From positions 2,418,001-2,482,000 of the forward strand of contig OX337239.1 in the NCBI GenBank assembly GCA_946965045.2: a stretch of DNA of 64,000 nucleotides, given 5' to 3'. The stretch is from Epithemia pelagica. Its lineage: Eukaryota > Bacillariophyta > Bacillariophyceae > Surirellales > Surirellaceae. The notes under the pieces are model-generated. The model made no database searches and had not been told where the DNA came from. It saw nothing but the letters and a program-made list of their open reading frames with translations. Made by a program: the position numbers and the translations under genes. Within the stretch, counting starts at the first letter, position 1. Every line of letters starts with the position of its first letter. Shown piece by piece: positions 1 to 10,054 of the stretch.

Positions 1-1
1 T

Positions 2-2131
2 TCCGCGGCCATGAAGAAAGCCCAACAAGAAATAGAACGCTTTGCTGACACAATAGTTCCCTTCCATACCATTCGCAATACGAAAGACGGTTCGGAAGGA
101 TTCATTTTCCGGGGGGCCGACACTATGAAAGGTGTTCTGAGATCCAATAATGCGTTGGAAGGTGAGGCGAAAGAAAGGGAACATACAGTGGCCTCGTGTA
201 TGGATGGAGCCAGTCTTACTAGATCATTGGACCATACACTGGGTGGGGTCAAGTACAATGATATCTCCAACCCACTTCAACGGTCCCAGGCAGCTTGTGT
301 CCCAACCTGTTGTGTCATTGGTCGGGAAAAGAAAAACACTGTACGCGGATTATTCTCTAGAATGTTGAAAGAAAACAAGGAAGCAGCCGAGACTGTACTC
401 CCGAAAGCGTTCGGAATAAAAGAAGTGTACAATCCACTCAATGCCGATATGTCCTGTGATTTCAAAGTTTCAGACAAAGGAGGAGCGGTTAAAGTTGCGA
501 AATATCCATGTGCCAAGTGTCACATTTCAAGTGATAACTTAACAAAGGGCCTGGAATCACCCGATGACTGCAAATGGTGTGATCACATGGACTACGCATC
601 TACAGAAGATGGATGGATGTGTCGTCACTTTCCTATTTGCACCGACGACTATGTGCAAATCCGCAAGGACGAAATGAAAAAGTTCGAGAAGGACATGCCC
701 CAGATCAAGGACCAGATTGAAGAAATATGGGCTAAGTCGAAAATTGCAATGAACAAGACAATGGACCCTAGAATGCCGGTCGATGAGATTCAGTTGAAAA
801 CAGTCTCTTCAATTCACTTCGATGTGGCTCAGGCGTCAAACACTTTACAGAAGAGGTACTCTTCTTGGCTGAACCAGGATCTGGGTTTACGTAATTTGTC
901 CGTAGATGGCAATGTGTTGGAACGACAGGATCGTTTACGACGCCAACTGATTTCGGAGTGGCAATATGTTGATTGCCATGATTGCGTCCGATTGTTCGGG
1001 GAAGGTACGGTCAGCACTGCACTTGTTATGGTCATGGATTCCATTCCCTGCATTCTCCACATGGAGATGCGAATGGGGCAGAAGATTTTGACTATGTGCT
1101 TCCGGACCGGGCTTATGAATGCCAAAAACAATCTACTTCCTTGGATTCAACGATCCAACCGTTCGTCTGTCGAGAAAAAATGCAAGTCCTTCCTTCGAGG
1201 AATCGAGCATTGCATCAATACCGAAATACTTGGAACAGGAAATCTCGCGTTCCAGTTTCAGATTCCATTCGAGGAAACCACGAAGACTATTGGGGTGGTT
1301 CAGATGAGCAATGTACAGATCCGACGTTTGATTGTCGACATCGAGAAACTCGTGGACAAGTGCATCGTGGATGAGGATGACATCTTCTTATGGAAGAGGG
1401 CAATGGAACACTACTCTGCCTCGTTCCAACTGCTGCGAATTCGGGAACCCATGACAAACGAGCAAATATTTGACTACCAGAAGCATGCTGATCTCTTCTA
1501 TCGCGACTGGATAGAGTTGTATGGTGACGATGGGATCACAAATTATGCCCACTACATTGGTAGTGGGCATATCGGGGAATATCTCCTACACTGGCGCAAC
1601 CTCACGAACCATTCCCAGCAAGGCTGGGAAGCGTTCAACTCCGCTTTTAAGAGCTTCTATTTCAATAGAACTCAGCGCGGAGGAGCAGTGAATAGAGGAA
1701 AAGGGGCACGCTCAAGGCTACGTCCCATGGCAAGATGGATCCAACGCCGCATGGTTTTCATGCTAGGTTACGACCTGGAAACCATGCGAGCCGAAATGGA
1801 TGCGAGGACTCCGGAAGAAGAAGAGAAGTTCAAAACGTGGGTGAGAGACAATGGCGGAACAATCAAATTCGGGCAGCTTGTTCGACACAACAAAAAAGCC
1901 AATGACGAATCCAAGGATGACGAAGATGAAGATGAGGAAGGACACAACAATACAGGCAATGACGAATCCAAGGATGACGAAGATGAAGATGAGGAAGGGG
2001 TTAAGGAATACGAGTTCGACTGGGATGTGGGAGTTGAGATTCTGTATGATCCTCGGTTGGATGATTCACAGGATCTCGATGTAGACTCGGAAGACTCAAC
2101 AACTACTGAGGAAGAGTACGAATCAGAGTAG
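2..2131 (+). CDS. Unrecognised protein with Cys/His cluster, probably mobile-element derived; 5' end may lie outside the window
   Basis: The frame is open to the left edge of the window; the first ATG is at position 11 and gives 706 residues. Around residues 165-215 there are five Cys pairs or singles with His (C-A-K-C-H, C-K-W-C-D-H, C-R-H, C-T), which looks like a zinc-binding module. Near residues 515-560 there is a motif with H-Y-I-G-S-G-H-I and N-H-S-Q-Q-G-W-E-A-F-N, followed by basic R-G-G/R-x-R residues. From memory only, similar motifs occur in multicopy uncharacterised protist proteins, so a transposon origin is plausible but not shown. The C-terminus is strongly acidic and contains a duplicated 19-residue block (DNA 1901-2014). 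It converges on the next gene with only 50 bp between the stop codons. Function unknown. Confidence 0.6.
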   Translation, partial: SAAMKKAQQEIERFADTIVPFHTIRNTKDGSEGFIFRGADTMKGVLRSNNALEGEAKEREHTVASCMDGASLTRSLDHTLGGVKYNDISNPLQRSQAACVPTCCVIGREKKNTVRGLFSRMLKENKEAAETVLPKAFGIKEVYNPLNADMSCDFKVSDKGGAVKVAKYPCAKCHISSDNLTKGLESPDDCKWCDHMDYASTEDGWMCRHFPICTDDYVQIRKDEMKKFEKDMPQIKDQIEEIWAKSKIAMNKTMDPRMPVDEIQLKTVSSIHFDVAQASNTLQKRYSSWLNQDLGLRNLSVDGNVLERQDRLRRQLISEWQYVDCHDCVRLFGEGTVSTALVMVMDSIPCILHMEMRMGQKILTMCFRTGLMNAKNNLLPWIQRSNRSSVEKKCKSFLRGIEHCINTEILGTGNLAFQFQIPFEETTKTIGVVQMSNVQIRRLIVDIEKLVDKCIVDEDDIFLWKRAMEHYSASFQLLRIREPMTNEQIFDYQKHADLFYRDWIELYGDDGITNYAHYIGSGHIGEYLLHWRNLTNHSQQGWEAFNSAFKSFYFNRTQRGGAVNRGKGARSRLRPMARWIQRRMVFMLGYDLETMRAEMDARTPEEEEKFKTWVRDNGGTIKFGQLVRHNKKANDESKDDEDEDEEGHNNTGNDESKDDEDEDEEGVKEYEFDWDVGVEILYDPRLDDSQDLDVDSEDSTTTEEEYESE
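1901..2014 (+). repeat. 57-bp tandem duplication coding for an acidic block
   Basis: The block beginning aatgacgaatccaagg occurs at 1901 and again at 1958, a 57-bp period, and encodes N-D-E-S-K-D-D-E-D-E-D-E-E-G twice. It keeps the reading frame. Confidence 0.85.
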
Positions 2132-2181
2132 ATAGGAGAGTCAGTATTGAATATATAATGAGATTTGTTTCAATGATTACA

Positions 2182-3828
2182 CTAATTAGTTGCTTGAGCG
2201 TCATTGTTTGCTTTCACAAGACTGGCAATGAGAGGAATATCCGTATGGAAATCCATATCCTGACTCCCTTCCTCCACGTCCGACTTGAATCGAACACCGC
2301 TCACAACAATACATCCAATGGACCAAGACTTTGAAGGAAGTAGTGTCCCAACGTACTCCATACCCTCGATTCCTCCAACTCGGTCATACCTCTCAGGATC
2401 ATTCATCGTGAAAATAGTGTCATCATATTTGTCACGAAGGACGTAGTGTTTCTTGTCGGCCGGTGGGAGATAGACAGCGACTTGGAAAGTGGTCCCTTCG
2501 TGCTCATATTTGTCACCAAGAGATACCAAACAATTTGGGGGGGCCATGGATCGAGGTGAAGTATCTCTGTATCGTATCTCGGTGTGGTCTGAGCTATCTG
2601 CTGTCGATGGATCAGTGGACGAGTCAGGTGACGTGACTTGTGGAGCAACGAGTGCATCAGCTGATACGGGAAAGGGACGGAATTTCTTGTCATCGAATGG
2701 GAATGGCTTGGCTAGGAGCACACTTTCAAGATGGTCCGTGGGAGGATCAACCTTGAATTTACCACCACGACTCTTGTCGTAACGGTACCGTTCAAAGTTC
2801 ACGGAAACCTTGACTTGAAAAGGCGAGAACACAATGTCGATGCGTTGATCAAGGCATCGGCGCTTAAACTCAGGCTTCTCTTTACTGCCTCGGATCACAG
2901 TCAGGAAATGCCCTCGCTTGAGGGTAACACCAGCAGTACCATCTTTAAGAGTTGGCCGAACTTCACTCGAACCATAGACTGCTGCAAAACCTAGGAAATT
3001 ACGCACAATGTCCAACTCTTCTTGTGTTTCGAAGCGTAGGATGCCATTCTGACAGCTCATCCGAATCTTACGGCGTGTTAGTTTGGCATCTAAGTCTTGA
3101 TAGCTCTCGGATCCGTCGATATAATGACAGGAGACACATTTCAGGTGAGAATTGAGAAGGACATGCAAGTAATTAAATGTTTCAGAGGGGATGTTACCGA
3201 TGGTGACTGTCTGGAAGTCACGTTTCTCTGCATGCCCGCCCCGCTTGTTCAAAATCTTGATAAGAGCCTTGCGTAGTAGGAACAGGCCGTGCCAAGTGTT
3301 TTTGTGGAAACAGCGTGGAGGAACAATCAGTTGTTCGTTTGGTTTCACTTGATCCATGGGGAAGCAGGTAAATTTCAACTCGTCAATTGGCACTAACTTG
3401 TTCTCCCGTACTTGCTTGAACCGTACTATGTACACGTTTTTGATGCCTTCCGCCCATCTGTTCAACGGAGATTCCAGTTGCTTCGGTGTGAAACAAAATG
3501 CAGGATATCTGATGGAAATATCTTGTGCTTGAGCTTCGTACCGGTGAATCGAATCCCATGATTCGTAGAGTTTGATTTGACGAGAGCCAGTTTCTTCTTC
3601 GAGGGGATCGAAATCATGTTTCGGAATGGAGGGATGGCATTTTAGTTTCTTTGGGGGGAATAACGGGTAGAACAATTTCAGCATGACATTGCCATCAGTA
3701 TGTTTGTTCAGCTGGCATACGGTGGTTGAGTGTTGATCTTGATCACTCAATTTGACATGCACAAAAGTTCCCACACGAAAGACATCGTTGAATAGCGGAA
3801 CATAAACCGGCCCTTCGTTTTCATACAT
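2182..3828 (-). CDS. Unrecognised protein with a BAH-like N-terminal segment
   Basis: A 548-residue intact ORF with its ATG at 3828-3826. Residues about 8-55 (F-R-V-G-T-F-V-H-V ... C-Q-L-N-K ... V-M-L-K-L-F-Y-P-L) resemble the opening strands of a BAH (bromo-adjacent homology) chromatin module. This is a tentative fold guess from the spacing of hydrophobic residues. The middle contains C-V-S-C-H and several conserved-looking aromatic blocks; no catalytic motif was recognised. It is convergent with the preceding gene, stop to stop, as in a two-gene mobile module. A 71-codon ORF in the same frame lies just upstream (4062-3847) but is separated from this ATG by TGA and TAG codons, so I did not add it. 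Confidence 0.6.
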   Translation of the reverse strand: MYENEGPVYVPLFNDVFRVGTFVHVKLSDQDQHSTTVCQLNKHTDGNVMLKLFYPLFPPKKLKCHPSIPKHDFDPLEEETGSRQIKLYESWDSIHRYEAQAQDISIRYPAFCFTPKQLESPLNRWAEGIKNVYIVRFKQVRENKLVPIDELKFTCFPMDQVKPNEQLIVPPRCFHKNTWHGLFLLRKALIKILNKRGGHAEKRDFQTVTIGNIPSETFNYLHVLLNSHLKCVSCHYIDGSESYQDLDAKLTRRKIRMSCQNGILRFETQEELDIVRNFLGFAAVYGSSEVRPTLKDGTAGVTLKRGHFLTVIRGSKEKPEFKRRCLDQRIDIVFSPFQVKVSVNFERYRYDKSRGGKFKVDPPTDHLESVLLAKPFPFDDKKFRPFPVSADALVAPQVTSPDSSTDPSTADSSDHTEIRYRDTSPRSMAPPNCLVSLGDKYEHEGTTFQVAVYLPPADKKHYVLRDKYDDTIFTMNDPERYDRVGGIEGMEYVGTLLPSKSWSIGCIVVSGVRFKSDVEEGSQDMDFHTDIPLIASLVKANNDAQATN

Positions 3829-4804
3829 GATGCCTTGTTTCTATGGTCAATCAATGGGAGACAAAGCAGTCGTTTGGGTATATGGACAAAGGGAAACGAA
3901 GTAACAAGAATCATCCTTCACCATTGGCATGGTATCGTCCAAGCAACGGATGATTGCTTCCGAGTGAGAAGTGCCGTATAAGAATTCGGAACTAATGTGT
4001 GACATTCTCTGAGAAATAGATTTAATTAGAAAATTTAAAGTGGTAATGAAGTTATGTCGCAAAAATGGGGGTATTTATTGTCGCAGGCAGGTCGTGTGTG
4101 TGCACGTGTGTGGCGGGCTGGCTCGAAAAGCACGTTTTGTCGGAATGGATGGGATCCAAAGTGCTCCTTACGAAACATTTTGGTCCAAATTAGTACGGGC
4201 TATCGCGGTGCCAAATTGTCAGGTAGACCAGATATTTGCCAGAATCCAGAAATCCAGAAAATCCTGAATAACTCGACCGGGTGTTGATCTTTTTCAAAAC
4301 AGAAAGATTATCAGCAGATAGAGCTCGTCGAGCTCTGTCGATTCCGCTGCTTAAAATTGAAAAAAGGCAACATGGTCGTGACTCAGAATTTCTGGCGTGA
4401 CTCGTGCGCCAAACCGTCAGGTTGCTTCTACGCCAATTTTTCCGCGTGTGTCACAAAATCCTGGAGGTCGCTACTATGGTTTTGAGTCGCACAAGAAGCA
4501 AAGACACACCGCGCGTATTCCCGCGCGCAGAATTTCTGGCCGGATGCGTTCGGCGGCAAGTTCGGAGGCCATTCGTCGTTCTCTGACATGCCACCACCAC
4601 ATTGCATATGCCAATCACCAATCACCAACCATTCTATGAATTCCCCCTATTACCGTAACGCAATCTTTTTTTCTGTTTTCCAAAGAACAATCGACAAAGC
4701 AGCTCAAACAGAAACAAACGCTCAAACAAAAACAAACGTGTTGACAACAACCATTATTTATCATACTAACGAAACACTTTTGTTGAACGTGTCAAGAGAG
4801 AAGA
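3829..4804. other. Intergenic region, no supported gene
   Basis: About 1 kb between the start of the convergent-pair gene and the RsfS gene. Short ORFs on both strands are mutually overlapping and unlike any family I know. It presumably holds two divergent promoters. No clear repeat structure was seen apart from a GAGCTCGTCGAGCTC palindrome near 4322-4336. Confidence 0.5.
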
Positions 4805-5732
4805 ATGGTTTCTATGCATGTATCCACAGTTTCGCTCCTCGCCATGGCATGCATGCCATGGCAATCGTTGGGCTTTGGCAGTGTGACTCCATGGATTCGG
4901 TCGTCGGAGAGTTTGATCTGGAAAAGGTAGGTTTCCAGGAGGTCTCGGAACGATGTATGTGTGGCGTAAGCTCATATGGTTCCTTCTTGCCTCGTGCTAC
5001 CAACTTTATAACAGACCACATGGGAAGGATACCCCGTTCATGAAAGATCCACAACAGTACAGACACTCCAGAGAACATGTGTCACCCCAAACTCCTACAA
5101 CAACCACAGCAACAACAACCTCCCTCTGCTCCAGCAAGGCACCGCAACAACACAGTAGTCGGAATCGCAGTACGAAACGTGATTTGGACCACATGCTGGC
5201 CTTTATTCACGAACCACCCAATTTGTTGGATCCCTCCGATTTGAATCCATCGACACCCTTGGATTGTGACACAATGGATTTGATTCATTGCATTGTCAAG
5301 GCTGCCGATGGTCGCAAGGCCTCCGATATTTGTGCCCTGCAAGTTCGTCACATTACCTCCCTCACGTCCGCCCTGGTGATTGTGTCGGGCACGTCCCGAC
5401 CGCAAAATCAAGCCATTGCGGCCGCCATTACCGACGATGTCGAATTGCAATTTGGACAGCAGCCGGGGGGAAATGGGATTCCCGAAGGGAGTGCCGAATC
5501 GGGATGGATGCTCCTCGATTATGGCAGTGTCATGGTTCATATCATGACGCCCAAATCACGCTTGTTTTACAATGTCCAAGGACAATGGATGCAAAAGGGG
5601 GGACGGTCCATGGATTTGACCGACATTCTCATTCCCAATACCGTTGTCGGTGGTGGGGATTCTTGGACCGCCGGAGGAGCACTACCTACAACGGGGGAAC
5701 CGGCCGAAGAAGAAGATCCGTTTTGGTCCTAA
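4805..5732 (+). CDS. Ribosomal silencing factor RsfS/Iojap family, probably organellar (one intron)
   Basis: Exons 4805-4926 and 5015-5732 with a GTAGGT...ACAG intron of 88 bp; the junction restores an Arg codon (AG|A) and keeps the frame for about 280 residues. The core reads K-A-A-D-G-R-K-A-S-D-I-C ... S-A-L-V-I-V-S-G-T-S ... W-M-L-L-D-Y-G-S-V-M-V-H-I-M ... R-L-F-Y-N, the classic RsfS/DUF143 fold. These proteins bind the large ribosomal subunit (uL14) and block subunit joining in bacteria, mitochondria and plastids. The first exon gives a hydrophobic leader followed by S-L-G-F-G, like a diatom signal peptide with Phe after the cleavage site, so plastid targeting is likely. The linker at residues 50-85 is Thr/Ser-rich. 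An unspliced reading from ATG 4953 would lose the leader. Confidence 0.85.
4927..5014 (+). other. Intron of the RsfS/Iojap gene
   Basis: The donor is GTAGGT at 4927 and the acceptor ACAG ends at 5014, preceded by a pyrimidine-rich stretch. Splicing joins the leader exon in frame to the conserved exon. Confidence 0.75.
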
Positions 5733-6312
5733 CAGAAGCACACACAATTTTTTAAACTCTGCCGTTTGTTTTTCTATTTAGTTATACACACACAGACTCT
5801 CTCTAGTGCATTCTGCCCTCGATCCACAAGCACCAAACTGTTCGTCCTGGAACAACTCGTTGGGGAGAAACAGGACGTGTGTGCAGTTTTTTCTTTGCGC
5901 ACACTTTTTGTGTAGCGCACGGCAACAGGCATTGGCAGAATGGGAGTAGCGTTTTCGTCCATACGGGAGGATTTGTGGAGACAGGATTGTGCTGCCTCTA
6001 GTCATCTCTCTCGGAAAAAGATTCTAAGAACGCAAAAGTCATTCGCCAGGACCGGAACACCATTCGATACCTTCCTCAAATCACCACCACTGGAATCCTC
6101 CTAGTGTCTCCATTCTTTGGAAACTCCTTCCAAGAACACAAGATTCAGATTCTGTGTGATCCAATTCCGCAAAGATCGTAGTACAGAAACAGCCAGTAAC
6201 GTAGGCAAAGGGAATTTTGGCCTTGCGTGGTCACAAAGACACAACAGCTGGAATTCCCCCAAAGAGGCACGACTCGTCCGAGACGAGATTGGAGAACGAG
6301 ACAGAGAGAGAC
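5733..6312. other. Intergenic region between convergent genes
   Basis: This 580-bp stretch holds the 3' ends of the RsfS gene and the transporter gene. It contains a long run of alternating CA near 5786-5794. Nothing else was recognised. Confidence 0.5.
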
Positions 6313-7761
6313 TCAATCCTTGAGCCGTGACTGCGGACGCCAGGAGGGGAGTGGAGCAACGACCAAAAGAACCGCCAGTGTAAGCAAGACGGCACCGACC
6401 ATGCCCTGAGGACCCAACGGTGGTTCTGTCTCCGGGTCCAAGAGGAGCCAGGCAATCGCTGCTGTGCCCAGTGGTTGCAAGGAATAAATGAGATTGGCCG
6501 TCACGGGTCGGACTGTTTGTTGTCCGACGGTTTGAGCTTGAATGGTGTAGGCAATGGTCACCAAACCCGTCCACATCATGGCACCCACGGCCCGCCAGAC
6601 TTGTTGTTGTTGTTGGTGGTTGTTCGCTATGTCCTCATTCCACACTTGGTCGTGGAGTTGATGGAAATAGTCTTGAAGGATTCTGCCTTGTTCTTGGAAC
6701 AGTCCAAGTACGTAATTTCCTTCCATACCAGGAGCATCCATTCTTGTGGTCGAACACAGTAAGGCCAACGAAATGACAACAAGGGCGCAAGCACATTCGG
6801 TACAAGCCTTGACAGCGGCCAGTTGAATCGGAACACTGTCTTGGGCATGTGTCGTCAGTCGAATAACATGTAAGGTATAGACTAGGGCAGCCATAAAGAT
6901 ATACACATCTCCTCCTGTTTCAAACAGTCCTCCCAAATCATGAAACGGATCACCATGGCGAACCAAAGCATTCGTCGCAGTCATGGGAACCTCAATCAAG
7001 ACAACTCCCAGGAGGGCCAATAGACAGGCAATCCAAGTTTTGAGATTCTTCATGACATGCCACGTTTGTAGTAGCATGGCTTCCACGATTGGTACCAAGA
7101 GAACTTTGATCTGCAACAGGAGCGCGGACCGATCCGCCGAGATTGTCTGCAAGGCAACAAGTTGCATCATGTTTCCTGCAAACAGGTAGATACCCAGTTC
7201 CATGCCTTGTCGAATGGGCCATTGCGGTGGCTGTGACAAAGACACTGCAACCGGAGAGTTTTTTGGTAGACCACTCGTGTTGGCGCCGCTCCAAAGGAGG
7301 AGGACCAGCGATGCAATGAGAAAATAACCAAAGGAAAACAGCAAGGCAGGCACGGGAGGGTCCAATGCATACACATAGCGAACAGCAGGCTCATAGGATC
7401 CCCATGCCAAGGGGACGGTGAACAGAAGGAGAAGGCTGCGCCGTTCCTTATTAATGCTGTTGGTGATGCTGCTAGTGTCAGGATGGTTACTGGATCCCTC
7501 CTCGTCTTGGTTTCGGGTAGCCTTGAATTGTAGAAGAGTTTTACCGTATTTTAGTCGGAAAGGCGACAGATTGAAAGGTTGCATCGTCGTCGTTGTGGTG
7601 TGTTGGATGGGACGACTGGAATGCTGATGAATGGCGGTTGGAGTTGGGGTGAATTTGTAAATGGTCGCAGGACAGCAAAACGAAGTGACAGGTTGTGGTA
7701 CAAGGAGTATCGAAACGGTACGAACAATGGATGTCAGGATCAGAAGCGTCGTTGTTCTCAT
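6313..7761 (-). CDS. EamA/DMT-family transporter, probably plastid-targeted
   Basis: About ten hydrophobic segments in two halves, with P-L-A-W-G-S-Y-E-P-A-V-R-Y at the first helix and F-A-G-N-M-M-Q-L-V-A-L-Q-T-I-S-A-D-R-S-A-L-L-L-Q-I, the usual DMT turn with substrate-facing polar residues. The second half ends in the E-P-P-L-G-P-Q-G-M-V-G-A helix hairpin typical of EamA. The ORF is open from 7902, but I prefer the internal ATG at 7761, because it starts a signal peptide ending T-S-F-C-C-P followed by a Thr/His-rich stretch, the layout of a diatom plastid presequence. The upstream 47 residues are then 5' UTR. Substrate unknown; members move nucleotide sugars, amino acids or small metabolites. 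Length after processing (about 420 residues) fits the family. Confidence 0.82.
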   Translation of the reverse strand: MRTTTLLILTSIVRTVSILLVPQPVTSFCCPATIYKFTPTPTAIHQHSSRPIQHTTTTTMQPFNLSPFRLKYGKTLLQFKATRNQDEEGSSNHPDTSSITNSINKERRSLLLLFTVPLAWGSYEPAVRYVYALDPPVPALLFSFGYFLIASLVLLLWSGANTSGLPKNSPVAVSLSQPPQWPIRQGMELGIYLFAGNMMQLVALQTISADRSALLLQIKVLLVPIVEAMLLQTWHVMKNLKTWIACLLALLGVVLIEVPMTATNALVRHGDPFHDLGGLFETGGDVYIFMAALVYTLHVIRLTTHAQDSVPIQLAAVKACTECACALVVISLALLCSTTRMDAPGMEGNYVLGLFQEQGRILQDYFHQLHDQVWNEDIANNHQQQQQVWRAVGAMMWTGLVTIAYTIQAQTVGQQTVRPVTANLIYSLQPLGTAAIAWLLLDPETEPPLGPQGMVGAVLLTLAVLLVVAPLPSWRPQSRLKD

Positions 7762-8512
7762 GACAACGACGACGATGATGATGCGCCATTTTGCAGAAGA
7801 AATAAAGGCATGCCAACGATTTCGTGGGACGGCGTACAGACAAAGCCTAAACAGGCATTTAGAGCTGCTATGTATGCTATGTATTGTACCATATTGTACC
7901 ACACAGGAGCATAGGTAGAGTTATCGAGTATCGAGGTATCGAAGCACGGGAACGTAAAGACCGTTTTCTTCTATCTCCGCCTTTCTCCTTCCAAGCAAGT
8001 GGCAGAGGGATGCTTGTTTGAGAGAGAGAAAGAGAAACAAATACTGTGCAATCTCTACTACTGTAAAAGGTTGAGGATGATGTGGTACTGGCCGAACCAG
8101 CAAGACCAGGCCAATAAAGATACGAGGCTTTTTCGGGAATGAATGGATTGGTTTCGTGATTCTGGCGTCGTGTCCGTTGGGACCATCCTGTTCTGGAGAG
8201 AGTGTTCTGGTCGTCGTCGTCGAGTTGCGTTTGGAATGGAATGGACTAGGTAGGTAGTTCGCCGTAGAGCCCTGATGTGTGGTGCTACGTGCGTACAAAT
8301 GGAAACAGCCCATATACGACAGGCGCACACCACCAAAGGATTGGGGCGAAACCATCCAATACCACCACATACATACTCTCAATACAAAAGCATGGCTCGT
8401 GATGGGTCCTCCTGATCCGTTCTCGTTTGCCACTTCGACTCATCGACATGGATGCATCCCTCTCCTCCATCCACCGATCGAGGCCGATAGCAATCGGTGC
8501 CCACCATGCCCG
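7762..8512. other. Intergenic/5' region of the transporter gene
   Basis: It holds the upstream region of the transporter gene and the 3' flank of the tRNA methyltransferase gene. Overlapping short ORFs on both strands lack family features. Confidence 0.45.
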
Positions 8513-9667
8513 CTACGGCTTATCGTCGTCGTTTCTGTCGTCGTCCTTCTCTTGCATTTTGAAAGGCATGGCTGGTCGATCCCAAAAGTGGTCCACGGCG
8601 GTGGCCTGCAAGGCTTGTTCTTGTTCCCAGGAAATGCGTCGATACACCATGAAATATTTTTGGCCGCCATTGCGATCCACCTTTTGTCCTTCTTCGGTCT
8701 GCGTCACCATGGCTGCAATGCAGGGATCGTCGTCGTCCGTGTAGTGGTCGTTCTTGTTCTCGTCGTTGTCGTTCACCACCACGACTCGTTGAAACAAGGG
8801 ATGAGCCTCACACTTTTGGACTTGCCAACAATGCAATTCGTAGACATCGGTAATGGCATAGAGTTTGCCGGTATTGTATTGCAGGAAATGAGCATATTCC
8901 GTCAGAAGGCGGTCACTAATGATACGACGGGCATGATTTTTGCGTTTGAAATGGGGATCGGCAAAGCAAAAAAAGAGTTTTTCGAGGGAATGGGGCCGTA
9001 CCAAGTGGGGCAAAAATTTTTGCGCATTCGTCCGCAAGACACTGACGTGATGATGCGTGTCGTGTTGGGAACGAGCGGCCGCGATCCGCAAACGGACATA
9101 TTCCGTCACCTTGGCCCGAATTTCCAAGCCCAAGACAAAGGCCTTGGGGAAAATAGGAGGAGACGACGACGAGGTGTCCGAAGTTGCATTGCTGTCATTA
9201 TTGCTCTTGGATTCCGTCTCATTGGATGCCGCATACAAATCTCCCAAGGCCATGGTCAAGCCACCAAATCCACATCCGACATCGAGAATGGTGGGTTGAC
9301 AGTGATGATGATTGCTGCTGCTCTTGTTGGTTTGTTGATAGTGTGGAAAATGATCGACGGTCCAATCCATGTTCTCGGGACGAATGGGATAGGAAAAGGA
9401 ATCGTTGTGTGACAAGGGATTGCAATGCGCTCGTTGACGATAAAACTTTTTTTGTGGACGTTCGCCATCTTGCGTCAAGGGTTGTGGATTGGCAGCAGCC
9501 GCAGCATGTCGTTTTCGATCCTCCTTGGGGGGGCTCGCCGTCTCCATCCTTGTTGTAGACTGCACGCTATTCTGGAATGGAAGGGCACCGGCACCTTGCT
9601 CTCTAGGTCTTCTGTTGGGGTGGTTCGAACAACAACTCTTTTCTGGCGGATCGTCGTTTTGTGTCAT
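8513..9667 (-). CDS. tRNA (guanine-N7-)-methyltransferase (Trm8/METTL1 type)
   Basis: 384 residues, intact. The eukaryote-type signature R-Q-R-A-H-C-N-P-L ... Y-P-I-R-P-E-N-M-D-W lies at residues 77-102, followed by the SAM-binding loop D-V-G-C-G-F-G-G (129-136), V-L-G-L-E-I-R, and the F-A-D-P-H-F-K-R-K-N-H-A-R-R catalytic/tRNA-binding loop. These are the hallmarks of the TrmB/METTL1 family, which makes m7G46 in the tRNA variable loop using S-adenosylmethionine; in yeast and humans the enzyme works with a WD40 partner. The N-terminal 75 residues are disordered and basic. A Ser/Asn-rich insert (about residues 145-170) between the glycine loop and the next strand, and an Asp/Asn-rich insert near residue 305, are unlike the compact animal enzyme. 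Confidence 0.93.
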   Translation of the reverse strand: MTQNDDPPEKSCCSNHPNRRPREQGAGALPFQNSVQSTTRMETASPPKEDRKRHAAAAANPQPLTQDGERPQKKFYRQRAHCNPLSHNDSFSYPIRPENMDWTVDHFPHYQQTNKSSSNHHHCQPTILDVGCGFGGLTMALGDLYAASNETESKSNNDSNATSDTSSSSPPIFPKAFVLGLEIRAKVTEYVRLRIAAARSQHDTHHHVSVLRTNAQKFLPHLVRPHSLEKLFFCFADPHFKRKNHARRIISDRLLTEYAHFLQYNTGKLYAITDVYELHCWQVQKCEAHPLFQRVVVVNDNDENKNDHYTDDDDPCIAAMVTQTEEGQKVDRNGGQKYFMVYRRISWEQEQALQATAVDHFWDRPAMPFKMQEKDDDRNDDDKP

Positions 9668-10054
9668 GGTCGATGATGACCAACCACACCGACCACAACA
9701 GACGCCCGACCTGCGTACGTCGTACAGACGAATCCCGAATCAGTCCTGCGGGAATCAAGGGCGAGAACACGTCACCCTCTACTGGCCAACATATTTTCTG
9801 CGACTGAGGATGGAGCAACAAAAAGGATACGGCGGACACAACACCTCATTCCTTTCGCGCATCTTTCTCGTTGGTGTTTTTGTTCCGTTGAATTCCAGAG
9901 AGAGAGACCCAAGCCCTCTCTGGTTGCTGTTGTTGCGAACGACTTGTCTGGTCTGCTCTTGTCGTTGGTCACGTTGTGCTGGTTTTTGAGGCCGTGTGTG
10001 TGGTGGTGACTGTCATTGTCGTTTCGATACACACGCAACAAACGACAACAAGAG
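9668..10054. promoter_or_regulatory. Divergent intergenic region
   Basis: 387 bp separate the start codons of the methyltransferase gene (minus) and the MscS-like gene (plus), so the promoters of both must lie here. No specific element was recognised. Confidence 0.4.

Noticed and set aside
3847-4062. A 71-codon ORF in frame with and just upstream of the BAH-like gene
   Set aside because: TGA and TAG lie between it and the ATG at 3828, so it cannot be an N-terminal extension, and it resembles no family.
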